Origin: Colwellia maritima
GTDB taxonomy: Bacteria; Pseudomonadota; Gammaproteobacteria; Enterobacterales; Alteromonadaceae
Direction of reading: 5' to 3'
Assembly: GCF_022669015.1 (NCBI RefSeq)
Contig: NZ_JAKKSL010000001.1
Location: 536,059 to 600,058, forward strand
Length of the DNA: 64,000 nt
Within the stretch, counting starts at the first letter, position 1, and each line of letters begins with the position of its first letter. The position numbers were made by a program, and so were the translations under genes. Shown piece by piece: positions 19,128-30,143 of the stretch. The notes beneath the pieces are model-generated. The model searched no databases. It saw only the letters and a list, made by a program, of their open reading frames with translations, and was not told the origin of the DNA.

Positions 19128-20445
19128 TCACGGCGAATTGAAGGTCATACTTGCCCCTATACCAGTAGCAATAGCATCAGCTATTGCCAAGCCAAGCCCT
19201 GAGCCTTGAACCGACGTATTAGCTCTAACAAAACGACGTCGTAACTGTTTAAGGGGTTCTTCAGGAACAACTTCAGCTGCGTTAACGATACTCAACTCGC
19301 CTTGTTCTGAAAAACCTACCACAACAGGTTGATTTTTTGTGCCGTGTTTAATGGCATTATCCAGTAGGTTTTGCACTAAAATGGCAAAAGCATCGGGGTC
19401 AATAGTCGACATAAATACGCCACTTTTTGGTAGCGTCATATCAATAACCAAGCCAGAAGTAGCAGAAGATCGTTTCTTATCATCAACAATCAATTTAAGC
19501 AGGCTAATCAAGTCATGTTTTTCGGTAGATAAAAGCCCCCCGCCTTCTGCTTTAGCCAACTGCATTAATTTTTCTGACAAATCTGATAATTTTCGTAAGG
19601 AAGATTCAACGTTAATCGCTCGCTCTCTCGCTTTTCCTGTTGGAACTTCTTGTTGTAACCGTTGAATTTGCGCAAGCGCTATCGCGATTGGTGTACGTAA
19701 TTCATGAGCACTGTTAGCGGTAAACGAACGCTCTGCTTCCAACGCTCGTCGTAAACGCTCTAACAGGTTATTAACGGACTCTGCGGTAGCAAGAATTTCA
19801 GTTGGCAAACCATTCACGTTAACGGGTGAGAGATCGCCACTACCGCGAGATTCGATGGATTTACGGTAGGCAATAATATAGCGCAAGCTGTAACGCACCA
19901 ATATCCAAGTACCCGACAAACAAAGCGGTACTAGCAATAATAACGGCCATAAAAAAGAGAGTGCTAACTCGATTATCGCTTCTTTTCTATCAATTAGTAG
20001 TTCGGCAACCTCAATGTGTAGGCTATTTTGTACCGCCCAAGCACCATAGAATCGATGGGTTGTCGAGGAGCTAAAACCTTCGAGTAAGGTTTGATTAAAA
20101 TCAGTCGGCTCTGCGTTATGAGACTGTAGTAATATCTTTCCAAGATTATCCCGTACCAGATAAACCAGTTGTTCATCATGCGCGGCAAAAGACATAATAT
20201 TTTGTGGTTGGGTTATATCTTCTCTATTAAGAATTTCAACAACGGCTAGCGGCATAATACGTTGTGCAGTTTCGGCTAACGCACTATCAAATAAGTCATT
20301 CAGTTTGATTTGTGAAACAAGCACTGCCACTAATAGCGCCAAGCATCCACAAAAATGTCATCCCAAACGTTAAACTGATGCTGAGGTTTTTTTGCAGGCT
20401 TGTTGGCGCGCTGCTTTTCAGTATTTTCTCTTTTAATAGTTTCAT
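19128..20445 (-). CDS. Sensor histidine kinase of an OmpR-type pair, frameshifted near its start
   Basis: This membrane histidine kinase of about 439 residues has its true start at ATG 20445, overlapping the regulator stop by 4 bp (ATGA). That gives MKLLKEKILKSSAPTSLQ and the first transmembrane helix. A base break near 20335 moves the rest to another frame. A periplasmic sensor domain (~150 residues) precedes a second helix (LSFLWPLLLLVPLCLSGTWI). Then come a HAMP-like linker, the H-box FTANSAHELRTPIA, the N-box LLDNAIKHG and a G-box GSGLGLAIA. The sequence is closest to the QseC/PmrB type. Neighbours suggest it controls the redox genes at 21.4-26.3 kb. The ligand is unknown; iron is a reasonable candidate because the next genes look like flavin/ferric reductases. 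Confidence 0.85.
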
Positions 20446-21103
20446 AGCGCTTTCATTCGATATCCTTGCCCGCGCACGGTTTCTAACTGGTCGCTACCTA
20501 GTTTTTTACGTAAGCGGCTAACATAAACTTCAATCGTATTGCTTTCAATTTCAGAGCCAAAAGCATAAAGGTGATCTTCCAATTGTGCTTTAGAAAGCAA
20601 GGTGCCAGGCCTTTGAATAAACGCTTCGAGCAAGGCCCATTCCCGCGCGGTTAAATTGATTGTTGTACCATCGCGATAAACCAAGTGTTTGGTTAGATCA
20701 ATGCCTAATGCGCCTATGTTAACGATTGGGTTGGGGTTGCCAAAGCATAACGTCTGGAAACGGCGGCGATACGAGCAGAAAGCTCTGAGAGGTCGAAGGG
20801 TTTAACAAGGTAGTCGTCAGCCCCTGCGTTCAAGCCTTTTATGCGGTCAGAAATTTGATCTCTGGCGGTTAAAATAATCACTGGCGTTGTTTTACCTGAA
20901 TGCCGTATTTTAGTTAACAAATCAAGGCCATTACCGTCTGGCAGCATTAAATCAAGTAGAATTAAATCATAGTCAACTGAACGTAGACTTGCATCGGCAT
21001 GGGCAATGGTTAACACCCAATCAACGGCGTGACCTTCATCCGTTATTTGCTCTTGTATAATCTCGCCTAAACCTGTCGTGTCTTCTACCAATAATATCCG
21101 CAT
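20442..21103 (-). CDS. OmpR/PhoB-family response regulator, frameshifted
   Basis: The receiver domain (residues 1-120) has MRILLVEDTTGLGE, the phospho-acceptor in LILLDLMLPDGNG, TARD and LVKPFDLSEL. The C-terminal winged helix has LTAREWALLEAFIQRPGTLLSKAQLEDHLY and SNTIEVYVSRLRKKLG ... TVRGQGYRM, as in QseB/PmrA. One base break near 20720 falls in the linker. It is encoded directly before its kinase and divergently from the ferric-reductase-like operon, its probable target. Confidence 0.88.
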
Positions 21104-21208
21104 TTTTTACCTCCATACCTGCCCAACAAAGTTGATCATAGCCCACGTTCCTGACAATAAGCTGAAAAAACCTGTTTAGATACTATTTTTAAGCAAAGGT
21201 AATATCCT

Positions 21209-21258
21209 CTGTAGGGCTTAATTTATTGCGCTGTGTCAGAATAAATTCTAACCGACCT
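21209..21258. repeat. TGTAGG short palindromic repeat, copy b
   Basis: CTGTAGGGCTTAATTTATTGCG...GAATAAATTCTAACCGACC is the same architecture as the 16.55 kb copy, with GC in place of AC in the central hairpin. It occupies the divergent region 21104-21401; I see no gene there. Confidence 0.65.
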
Positions 21259-21401
21259 TGTGATATTTCAACTCCTTTTTTTCCTTTTAAGGTTGTTGTC
21301 AGGAATGCTCGATACACTTATGCCAAATTGATTACATTAGCTCTGACTAAAGAATAAATTTAATTAATGGTATAAGCATTCAAAGCACCAACGGAGTTAA
21401 A

Positions 21402-22767
21402 ATGAAACAACACAAACTCAGTATAACACTCGCATTAATCACCGTTAGCATTTTCATTGTCTGGGGTTGGAGTTATACAATGAATATCACGGCAGCTTCC
21501 TTGCCATGGGAAATTTATGATAATAGTCTCTATCTTAGTGGGTTGTTGTCTATTGCATTAATGTCAATAACCATGATGTTGGCTACCCGTCCGGCCTTGG
21601 TTAGAAGTGCCATTCAATGGTCTTGATAAAATGTATCGTCTGCATAAGTTGACGGGGATTTTAGCGGTTGTCTTTGCAGCCCTACATTGGCTGATAGAAA
21701 TGGGTGATGATGTCATTAAGGCACTTTTTGGCCGAGGTGGTCGTTTACCTGAAGAAGATTTTTCAGGTCTTTATGAGATGATGAGAGATGTCGCTGAAGA
21801 CCTTGGGGAATGGGCTATTTATTTAGTTTTTGCCATCCGGTGCTTACCCTGTGGAAACGCTTTCCTTACAATATTTGGCGCTATGTACACCGTGCAATGC
21901 CAATACTTTACCTAGTCTTGGTGTTTCATGCGGCTTTGTTAGCGCCGTTAGCTTGGTGGCAACAACCCGTAGGCTTGTTGATGGTGTTGTTGTTAACTGG
22001 GGGAAGCATTGCCGGCATACTCTCACTCACAGGAAAAATAGGACAATCGCGTCGAGTAAAAGGCAGTATTCTATCCGTTTCAGCGCCGGCGGCAGGTATT
22101 ATTGAAGTTAAATGTCAGCTAGAAAAAAAATGGCAAGGACATAGTCGGACAATTTGCGTTCGTTACCTTTGATAAAATAGAAGGTGCTCACCCTTTTACC
22201 ATTGCCGGCTCGGATCACGGTGACAACCAAGTAACTTTCCAAATTAAGGCGTTAGGTGACTATACCAAACGTTTGGATCACAAATTAAAAGTAGGGCAAT
22301 CAATCACAATTGAAGGTCCTTATGGACGATTTAATTTAAAAGCGAAAAAAACGACTGCAAAACAAATATGGATCGCGGCAGGTATTGGTGTCACGCCCTT
22401 TTTAGCAAGGCTTGAAGCGCTGCAAAATCAGTCTGAACTATCTTCTAGGACTCAAGCTAAGTCTCCCATTCAAGTACGATCACAGGTTCAAATGCATTAT
22501 TCCACCAACGATAGTTCAACAGATCCGTTTGTTAAGCGATTACAACAAGCTTGTCTCGGCCTACCTTATATTCAACTGCATATATATAACAGTAATGAAG
22601 GCAAAAAACTCACTACCGACAAACTCCTAAACCAAGAGTTAAAAAAAGGAGCGATGGAAGTGTGGTTTTGTGGACCGACTGGTCGGGCAAAAGAATTAGA
22701 AAATGAATTGCGAGAAAAATTACAAGGCTCACTACTTTTTCATAAGGAGGCATTTGAGCTACGATAA
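21402..22767 (+). CDS. Ferric-reductase-like transmembrane flavocytochrome, multiply frameshifted
   Basis: This membrane oxidoreductase of the FRE/ferric reductase-like family has about 450 residues. The N-terminal part holds haem-binding transmembrane helices with His (KMYRLHKLTGILAVVFAALHWLIE and YVHRAMPILYLVLVFHAALL). The C-terminal part is a ferredoxin-reductase module: FTIAGSDHG (flavin site), IEGPYGRF, IWIAAGIGVTPFLARLEAL (NAD(P)H site) and VWFCGPTGRAKELE. Base breaks near 21600, 21835 and 22155 divide it, but frame-corrected translation is continuous. It moves electrons across the membrane from NAD(P)H to an acceptor such as ferric iron or periplasmic flavin. It stands at the head of a set with PepSY and DUF2271 proteins. 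Confidence 0.82.
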
Positions 22768-22887
22768 AACTATCACTAAAACAGTAGTAATAAGAATGAT
22801 AGATAAGGGCTTTCTTTCAGCTTAATGTCAGGAAACCCGTCTACTATATATGATGTAATTAGTAATCTAATAAACAGGAGAAAACCC

Positions 22888-23286
22888 ATGAAAAAACAAT
22901 TAACAACACTTTTAATCGCCTCTTGTTTGCTCAGTGGCACCGCATTGGCTGACGACGATGACTGTAATGATCCGGTATCAGCGTGGCAACCTCGTGAGCA
23001 ACTACGATTAATGATAGAAAACAAAGGCCGGCAGGTTAAACGCATCAAAGTCGATGACGGTTGTTATGAAGTAAAAGGCTTCGATCAAAAAGGAAACCGT
23101 GTAAAGGCAACTTTTTCGCCTGCTTCACTGAGATTGAGGGCGCTTAGCATTAAATTTGGCAATTCAGGTGACGCCAGTGATTACTTCGATTTTGGAACGC
23201 CGCCCACGGCTCTAAAAACGCAGCCAACAGAAAGTAATAAGCCCCAAAATAAGCATAAAAACAAACCTAAAGTGACTATCGATTAA
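22888..23286 (+). CDS. Periplasmic PepSY-domain protein
   Basis: This 132-residue exported protein starts at ATG 22888, chosen because CAGGAG precedes it and a signal peptide follows (MKKQLTTLLIASCLLSGTALA). The mature part opens with an acidic DDDDC stretch. It contains a single PepSY-like domain (AWQPREQLRLMIENKGRQVKRIKVDDGCYEVKGFDQKGNRVKATF). Two Cys (DDDDCN and DDGCYE) may pair. The C-terminus is Lys/Asn rich. Small PepSY proteins often accompany two-component-regulated reductases; the exact role is unknown. Confidence 0.8.
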   Translation: MKKQLTTLLIASCLLSGTALADDDDCNDPVSAWQPREQLRLMIENKGRQVKRIKVDDGCYEVKGFDQKGNRVKATFSPASLRLRALSIKFGNSGDASDYFDFGTPPTALKTQPTESNKPQNKHKNKPKVTID

Positions 23287-23330
23287 CAACTTGCTTAAGG
23301 CAATTCGCTCAAAAAAAGAGTTACATTTAC

Positions 23331-23480
23331 TGTAGGTCGGCATTTAAACCGTCAATGCCTAAAACTATGGCCTAAAATGATAGGCTAAAGCCCAACTTAC
23401 ATGGGCTGAAAATCATTTGTAGCGCGTAATTTATTGCGCTGTGTCGAGCTAAAGTACATAAACTAAAGCCCACCCACATT
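23331..23480. repeat. TGTAGG-type palindromic repeats, two adjacent divergent copies
   Basis: Two units lie in tandem: TGTAGGTCGGCATTTAAACC...CAACTTACATGGG (23331-23404) and TGTAGCGCGTAATTTATTGCG...CCCACCCACAT (23419-23477). Both contain CTAAAGCCCA-like segments. They fill the gap between the PepSY and DUF2271 genes and may form hairpins that process or end the transcript. Confidence 0.6.
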
Positions 23481-23508
23481 TTAAATTTAAGAGTAAGGAG
23501 ATAACCCC

Positions 23509-23943
23509 ATGAAAAATTTATCCATAACCCTGTGCTTGTTTTATGCCATATTTTGCACCGCAGTAATAAGCACAAAGGCTACAGCGCGTGAAGTTACCCT
23601 AACAACCGAATTACAAAGCTATAGCGGTAACGGTGCTTACCTAGCCATTTATGTAACCAATGCCGCAGATCAATATCAAGAAACACTGTGGGTCGCGGGG
23701 CAAAAATCGAAATATTATAAACATTTAACCGGTTGGGCGCGTGCCAGTGGTTTGCAAGCCAGTGAATATGACGGACTAACGGGCGCCGGCGTTACCAGTG
23801 GCAAAACACTCACGATAACGCTTGATCTAGCTGATGCTTATATTGATTCAGGTTATCAACTCAAAATAGATACCTCTGTTGAAGATAAGCGCGACAATCG
23901 CAATGATATCGTGGTGCCATTAACCACGGCAGGTCTTCGGTAA
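23509..23943 (+). CDS. Periplasmic DUF2271-family protein
   Basis: This 144-residue exported protein has a signal peptide to about residue 26 (MKNLSITLCLFYAIFCTAVISTKATA). The mature beta-rich domain matches DUF2271, with YLAIYVTNAADQYQETLWVAGQKSKYYKHLTGWARAS as the family hallmark. It has AAGGAG upstream. DUF2271 proteins are commonly encoded next to PepSY-TM reductases and iron-linked systems; no biochemical function is firmly known to me. Intact. Confidence 0.82.
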   Translation: MKNLSITLCLFYAIFCTAVISTKATAREVTLTTELQSYSGNGAYLAIYVTNAADQYQETLWVAGQKSKYYKHLTGWARASGLQASEYDGLTGAGVTSGKTLTITLDLADAYIDSGYQLKIDTSVEDKRDNRNDIVVPLTTAGLR

Positions 23944-24051
23944 ACCTTCCGATGGACGAGGCTACGTAAAAACTTTTTCTTATGCATTTTAAACGGATTG
24001 CTTAAATCGATTAGTTAAACAAATTGCTTAAACATCACCTAAGGTTTAGTC

Positions 24052-26339
24052 ATGTTACGTAAATTTCACTCTTGGTCTGGATTAATAGCAGCATTACTCG
24101 TTGTAATGCTTGCTGTTACGGGGGCTGTGCTCTCATTTAATCCTGTTTTAGAGCGTGCTCAAGCCAAAATAGCAGGAACCTCTTCGATAAGTGTTGCCGA
24201 GCTAACCGGTAAACTAGCATTAAATTATCCTAATGCAGAGCAAATACAGAGAACGCCTGCAGGTACTGTTATCGTTTATTACACCGACAACGGTGATCTT
24301 TGGCGCAGATTTAATCAACCCAATAACGGGTGAAACCCTCGGCGATTATTCGACTTCACCTGTAGCCTCATCTTTTATGGTGTGGGTGAAAAACTTGCAT
24401 CGCTCATATTTACTGGACACACCAGGACGAGTTGGCGTAGGCATAACCGCTTTTTTTATGCTGCTATTAATTATCTCAGGTGTTTTGATGTTAACCAAAC
24501 GACTTGGCGGTTGGCGTCAGGTTTTTCGCCCTATTCAAGGCGATTTTAAGCAACGTTTACACTGTCAGGTGGGACGAGTAGCCGTGCTTGCATTAATGTT
24601 ATCCGCTATTACTGGCCTGTATATGTCAGCCGTAACCTTTGAACTACTACCTGAATATCAAGCCGCTGAGCCTGCCTTTCCAACCAATGTTAAAGGAGAT
24701 TTGCCAACACCCATCAACACACTTGCCGCTTTAAAGGCTATCCCAGTAAGTGAACTTAGAGAGCTAGTTTATCCGTATAAGGGCGATAGCACTGATGTTT
24801 ATTCAATTACCACGCAGCAAGGTAGCGGCTTTATCGACCAATCAACAGGCCAATTACTCTCCTTTCAACCTTTTGGCAGTGATCAGAAACGGTATGAATT
24901 TATCTATATGCTCCATACGGGCGAAGGACTTTGGTGGCTCGGATTACTACTAGGCTTGGGCGCATTAACCGTACCACTAATGGCATGGACGGGTATTCAA
25001 ATTTGGTGGAGTCGTCAACAGTCAGCCACAATTATTGATCATAATATCGCAGCTAACCTTGCCGACACGGTAATACTGGTGGGCAGCGAGAGCAATAGTA
25101 CCTGGGGTTTTGCGAAAACGCTTCATGATGAACTTAACGTAGCGGGGTTTCTTGTGCACACTAGCGCAATGAACAGTCTTGCAAGCAATTATGCAAAAGC
25201 TAAGCGGTTGTTTATCCTAACCGCGACTTATGGCGATGGCGATGCACCGGCCTCAGCCGACCAATTTCTTAAACGCCTGGCATTGATGAAGCCTACTGCG
25301 CCACTTCCTTATGCCGTGCTAGGTTTTGGCGATCGTCAATTCCCGCCTTTTGCCAGTTCGCAAAAGAAGTCGATACAGCACTAAGCGCCAAAGGTTGGCG
25401 ACAACTGCTGCCGCTAGATACCATTAATCGGCAGTCGACTCAAGAATTCGCCCGGCTGGGGTGAATCAGTGAGCACGGTAATAGATGCTGACTTAACACT
25501 CGCGTACATACCTATTCATCCACCCAGCACTAGCTTGGCACTTGTCGAGCGCGTAAATTACGGCGTTGCCGTAAATGCGCCAACAGCCGTGCTGCATTTT
25601 AAGTTACCTGAAAATAGCCATAAAAATTGGCTAAATCGACTTTGGAAACGCTCAGGTTTACCAAAATTCGACGGTGACTTAGTCGGTATTATACCTCCAG
25701 GAAGCAACGTGCCGCGATTCTATTCGTTGGCCTCGTCTTCAAGTGATGGTGAGTTAGAAATTTGTGTACGCGAACATCGCGGTGGCCTGTGCTCAAGTTT
25801 CCTTTATGCACTTAATGTGGGCGACACTATTGAGGCGTTTATCAAGCCAAACCCAGGTTTTCGCCCTGCGCTTACTAGTATCAAGGCTAATACAGAGACT
25901 AAGGCAATAACAAAAACTAAAGCACCGATAATTTTAATCGGTCTTTGGTACAGGCATAGGGCCGTTAGTTGGTTTTATCCGTCACAACACAGCGCATAAT
26001 ACCGCACATCGCCCAATGTATCTTTATTGGGGTGGCCGTTGTCCAAAGTCAGACTTCCTTTACGAGCCTGAACTGAACACCTACCTTAAGGACAAGCGAC
26101 TGACAAAGCTAAATGCAGTATTCTCAAGGGTTACAGAGGGTTGTTATGTGCAAGATAAAATAGCAGTAGATGGTGAAGAATTACGCCAATTGATCGAATC
26201 AGGCGCACAAATTCTAGTGTGCGGTGGTAGAAGCATGGCAAACAGCGTTATGCTAGCAATAGACGAAATCATCGCGCCGCTTGCTACTGACGTTATCGCC
26301 CTCAAAGCGCAAGGACGATATCGTGAAGATGTTTATTAG
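24052..26339 (+). CDS. PepSY-TM / flavodoxin / NAD(P)H-flavin reductase fusion, multiply frameshifted
   Basis: This large membrane flavoprotein has about 760 residues. Domains in order: PepSY-associated transmembrane region (MLRKFHSWSGLIAALLVVMLAVTGAVL; later HRSYLLDTPGRVGVGITAF and MLHTGEGLWWLGLLLGLGAL); a flavodoxin domain (TVILVGSESNSTWGFAKTL, ATYGDGDAPASADQF, LGFGDRQF); and a sulfite-reductase-alpha-like FAD/NAD(P)H module. The last shows PRFYSLASSS for FAD and LCSSFL, then GTGIGPLVGFIR, YLYWGGR, and LVCGGRSMANSVMLAI near the end, finishing GRYREDVY. Breaks near 24298, 25360, 25458 and 25945 shift the frame. It should carry electrons from NADPH through FAD and FMN to an acceptor at or across the membrane. 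It completes the reductase/PepSY/DUF2271 set. Confidence 0.82.
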
Positions 26340-26609
26340 TTGAAGATTGGTCAATAGCGATGATTGCTCAACCAGTGAAGCAAAAGTAAAAATCGCTTCA
26401 TTGGATATTAATGCCACTCTAATGGAATGAATTTTCTATAGTAACAAGCTCAGCTACAACACGAGTAAAGTATCCATACAAGCGATTTAACATACAGACA
26501 TTTGCCATATCAATTAGGAGACAAACCTTTCTACCGTTTAGCTAATACTGCCAAATCCAACTAGACAGGTGTATCACATGAACATCAACAAAAAGGTAGG
26601 CTAACCATT

Positions 26610-26661
26610 AGTAGTTTTATTGAAATAAAGCACATAGTAGTTTTATTGAAATAAAGCACAA
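26610..26661. repeat. 26-bp tandem duplication
   Basis: AGTAGTTTTATTGAAATAAA-GCACAT occurs twice in immediate succession (period 26 bp). It lies in the 628 bp gap between the flavoreductase and the decarboxylase, where I see no gene; the repeat at 26.75 kb fills the gap's right part. Confidence 0.8.
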
Positions 26662-26749
26662 CGCACTAAGAGTAATTCTTGCATCTAGTGAATAAAAGTG
26701 GTCTGATCCAAACGTTTATTTTTGGGCTAGAAATAGGTTACTTCTGCAA

Positions 26750-26917
26750 GTAATCCCAGTTTCATTAATTTAGTGATCTATTTTATACGTAGAAAAAATT
26801 GCCAAATACAAGGCATTTATTTCAATAACTAGTTGTTCTCATTATTAAATAAATAACGATGTAGTGGGTGATTTTAGCAAGTAGAAATGATCACATAGCT
26901 ACTGAGATTGGTACAAA
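26750..26917 (+). repeat. ATACCA dispersed repeat (~168 bp, MITE-like), copy A
   Basis: It runs from TAATCCCAGTTTCATTAATT to ACTGAGATTGGTACAA. The interior includes ATTGCCAAATACAAGGC and AAATAAATAACGATGTAG, near-identical to copies at 41.47 kb (same strand) and 43.41 kb (opposite strand). The two ends are imperfect inverted repeats. It ends 51 bp before the decarboxylase start and so may carry part of that promoter or leader. Confidence 0.85.
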
Positions 26918-26967
26918 TGACCCGTTCACTAGTATTAGAATCTATTTTTTGTTTGAAGGATAACCTC

Positions 26968-29230
26968 ATGCGTTTTGATTTTCCTATCGTTATTATTGAC
27001 GAAGACTTCCGTTCAGAAAATACCAGTGGTTCGGGCATTCGTGAACTTGCTGAGGCCATTGAAAAAGCAGATATGAAGGTAGTTGGCTACACCAACTATG
27101 GCGATCTTTCTTCGTTTGCCCAACAACAAAGTCGTGCTGCGGGGTTTATTTTATCTATTGATGATGAAGAGTTTGGTGACGGTAGCTCGGCTGATACTCA
27201 TTCAGTATTGTCTCAATTACACACGTTTGTAGATGGCATTCGGCACCGTAATCCTGACATCCCTATTTATTTATACGGTGAAACACGTACGGCACGTCAC
27301 ATACCCAATAATATACTTCGTGAACTTCATGGGTTTATTCACATGCACGAAGACACGCCAGAATTTGTAGCACGTCATATTATTCGTGAAGCTAAAAGTT
27401 ATATTGACACTTTGGCCCCACCTTTTTTTCGCGCACTAACAAATTATGCTCAAGATGGCTCTTATTCATGGCATTGTCCAGGCCACTCAGGTGGTGTTGC
27501 TTTTTTAAAATCGCCTGTAGGGCGTATGTTTCACCAATTTTTTGGTGAAAATATGTTACGTGCTGATGTTTGTAATGCCGTGGAAGAATTAGGGCAATTA
27601 TTAGATCATACTGGCCCAATCGCTGCTTCTGAGCGTAATGCAGCGCGCATATTTAATGCTGATCATTTGTTTTTTGTTACTAATGGCACCTCAACGTCAA
27701 ATAAAATTGTATGGAACTCAACGGTTGCAGCAAATGATATTGTGGTGGTTGATCGAAATTGCCATAAATCAATTTTGCATTCAATTATGATGACAGGCGC
27801 CATTCCTATATTTTTAATGCCGACACGTAACCACTACGGCATTATTGGCCCCATTCCTTACAGTGAGTTTCAACCAGAAAACATCAAGCGAAAAATGCAA
27901 GCAAACCCTTTCATCAGGGAGGTGTTAAAAGAGAACCCTAACGTTAAACCGCGTGTATTAACAATTACGCAGTCTACCTATGATGGGGTTCTATATAACG
28001 TTGAAGAAATTAAAAACTTACTTGATGGTGAAATTGAAACCTTGCACTTTGACGAAGCTTGGTTACCGCATGCCGCATTTCATGATTTTTATGGTGATTA
28101 CCACGCTATTGGTGAAGATAGGCCTCGCTGTGAAACGTCTATGGTGTTTGCAACGCAATCAACCCATAAATTACTTGCAGGGCTTTCTCAGGCATCACAA
28201 ATATTAGTACAAAACGCGAAACACAATGAGTGGATACTCATTTATTTAATGAAGCCTATTTAATGCATACATCAACTTGACCCACAATATGCAATTATTG
28301 CCTCATGTGATGTGGCAGCAGCCATGATGGAAGCACCGGGTGGTACGGCATTAGTTGAAGAATCACTTGATGAGGCACTTGAATTTAGACGGGCAATGCG
28401 CAAGGTTGATGACGAATACGGTAATGATGACTGGTGGTTTAAAGTGTGGGGGCCAGACGATTTAACAGATGAAGGGTTAGATAAGCGTGATGCGTGGACG
28501 CTGCAAGCGGATGAAAATTGGCATGGTTTTGGCGCTATTGAAGAAGGCTTCAATTTACTTGACCCAATAAAAGCGACTATATTAACTCCAGGTTTAAATG
28601 TTGCCGGTGATTTTGAAGACTCGGGCATTCCTGCTGCCATAGTAGCTAAATATTTAGCCGAGCATGGTGTGGTTATTGAAAAAACGGGGCTCTATTCATT
28701 TTTCATCATGTTTACTATCGGGATTACCAAAGGCCGTTGGAATACCATGGTAACCGCATTACAACAATTTAAAGATGACTATGATAAAAATGTGCCATTA
28801 TGGCGTATATTGCCTGACTTTATTCAACAATATCCGCAATATGAACGTGTTGGCTTACAAGATTTATGCGACAAAATTCATGCAATATACACACAAAATA
28901 ATGTTGCTAAATTAACTACATCTATGTATTTATCTGATTTAGTACCTGCCATGATCGACCGATGCTTTTGCAGCAATGGCGCATAAAAAACTAGAGCGAG
29001 TTGCCATTGATGATTTAGTAGGACGAGTGGCCGCGGTAATGATCACGCCTTACCCTCCCGGTATTCCACTACTAGTACCCGGTGAAGTGTTTAATGAAAC
29101 CATTGTCAGTTATTTGCGTTTCGCCCGTTTGTTTAACGAACAATTTCCAGGTTTTGAAACGTTTATTCACGGTTTAGTTGCCGATAAATCTACGGGGAAA
29201 GCCGTGTACTATGTAGATTGTGTAAAGTAA
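26968..29230 (+). CDS. Orn/Lys/Arg decarboxylase (arginine or lysine type), frameshifted
   Basis: This PLP-dependent fold-type-I decarboxylase has about 754 residues. It carries the N-terminal receiver-like wing domain (MRFDFPIVIIDEDFRSENTSGSGIRELAEAI). The catalytic domain has FFVTNGTSTSNKIVW, HFDEAWLPHAAFH and the PLP lysine in FATQSTHKLLAGLSQ. The C-terminal domain has MITPYPPGIPLLVPGE. The start at 26968 follows GAAGGA. Breaks near 28227, 28277 and 28965 change frame. It turns a basic amino acid into the matching amine, consuming a proton (acid resistance or polyamine supply). Substrate cannot be fixed from sequence alone; arginine is my first guess. No antiporter gene is adjacent. Confidence 0.87.
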
Positions 29231-29318
29231 GCCGAAAGCGTAATAGATGGTAGACTTACAAAATGAGAGAGGCTGACAGTGTTGCCGACCTCTAAACAAA
29301 CAAAGTAACAGCGTACCG

Positions 29319-30015
29319 CTAGGGTACTATAGGTAAATCAAACCACAATGCTTCAATAGCTGAGGTAGCTGTTAGTTCAATCGCTTGTTCTGGTTCAACG
29401 GTAAAAGCATCACCAAGAGAAAAATTGCGTCTAGCGTTGATAATTTCTCCTTTAATAAGATGCAAATAGCCAATGCGTTTTGCAGTTGTTAACGTAATTA
29501 CTTCATTCTTTTGGAGTATTAAACGTGATAAATATGCATCTTGATTAATAGACAAAGTACCATTTTCACCTGTCGGCGTGACTAAAGGCGTTAATGGACC
29601 TTGTTGTACAATATTTTTTTGTTCATAGCTTGGTTTAATGCCCATAATATTTGGTTGAATCCAAATTTGTAGAAACTTTACTTGCTCAGTTGCTGAGGCA
29701 TTAAATTCTGAATGTGTCACACCGTGGCCTGCGCTCATGCGTTGAACGTCACCAAGCAGGAACAACATAGTTATTGCCTGTACTATCTTCATGTTTTAAG
29801 GCGCCTTCAGTAACGTAAGAGATAATTTCCATGTCGCGATGGCCGTGCTTATCAAAACCTTTATCAGGCATTACCGTATCATCGTTGATGACCTTAAGAA
29901 CTGAAACTCCCATATGTTTGTCATCATAATAATGCCCAAAAGAGAAGGTGTGTTTACTCTGTAACCATCCTAAATTTACTTGGCCTCGATCGGCTGATTT
30001 TCTAATGTATTGCAT
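29319..30015 (-). CDS. Pirin-family protein, frameshifted
   Basis: Pirins are bicupin iron proteins; bacterial members include quercetinases and redox regulators. This ~232-residue protein shows WLQSKHTFSFGHYYDDKHMGVSVLKVINDDTV and the metal ligands HGHRDMEIISYV. GHGVTHSEFN carries the further His and Glu. One base break near 29755 separates the N-terminal cupin's two halves. It lies downstream of, and on the same strand as, a LysR regulator and a Kef antiporter. Confidence 0.87.
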
Positions 30016-30143
30016 ACGATATTCTTCCTTTGATTGAATGTCGCATTAGTTTATTATTCTAATATAAAGATTGAAATTATCTATTTTAGTGCATATCATT
30101 CTAATTTTTGGAATGGTTGGGTGATTAATATAGTAAGTTACTG

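Noticed and set aside
24233..24300. Independent start of a second reductase gene at 24233
   Set aside because: This start is an out-of-frame overlap created by the break near 24298; the protein continues from the 24052 start.
26610..26661. CRISPR-like array
   Set aside because: Only two directly adjacent copies with no spacers and no cas genes; a simple tandem duplication.
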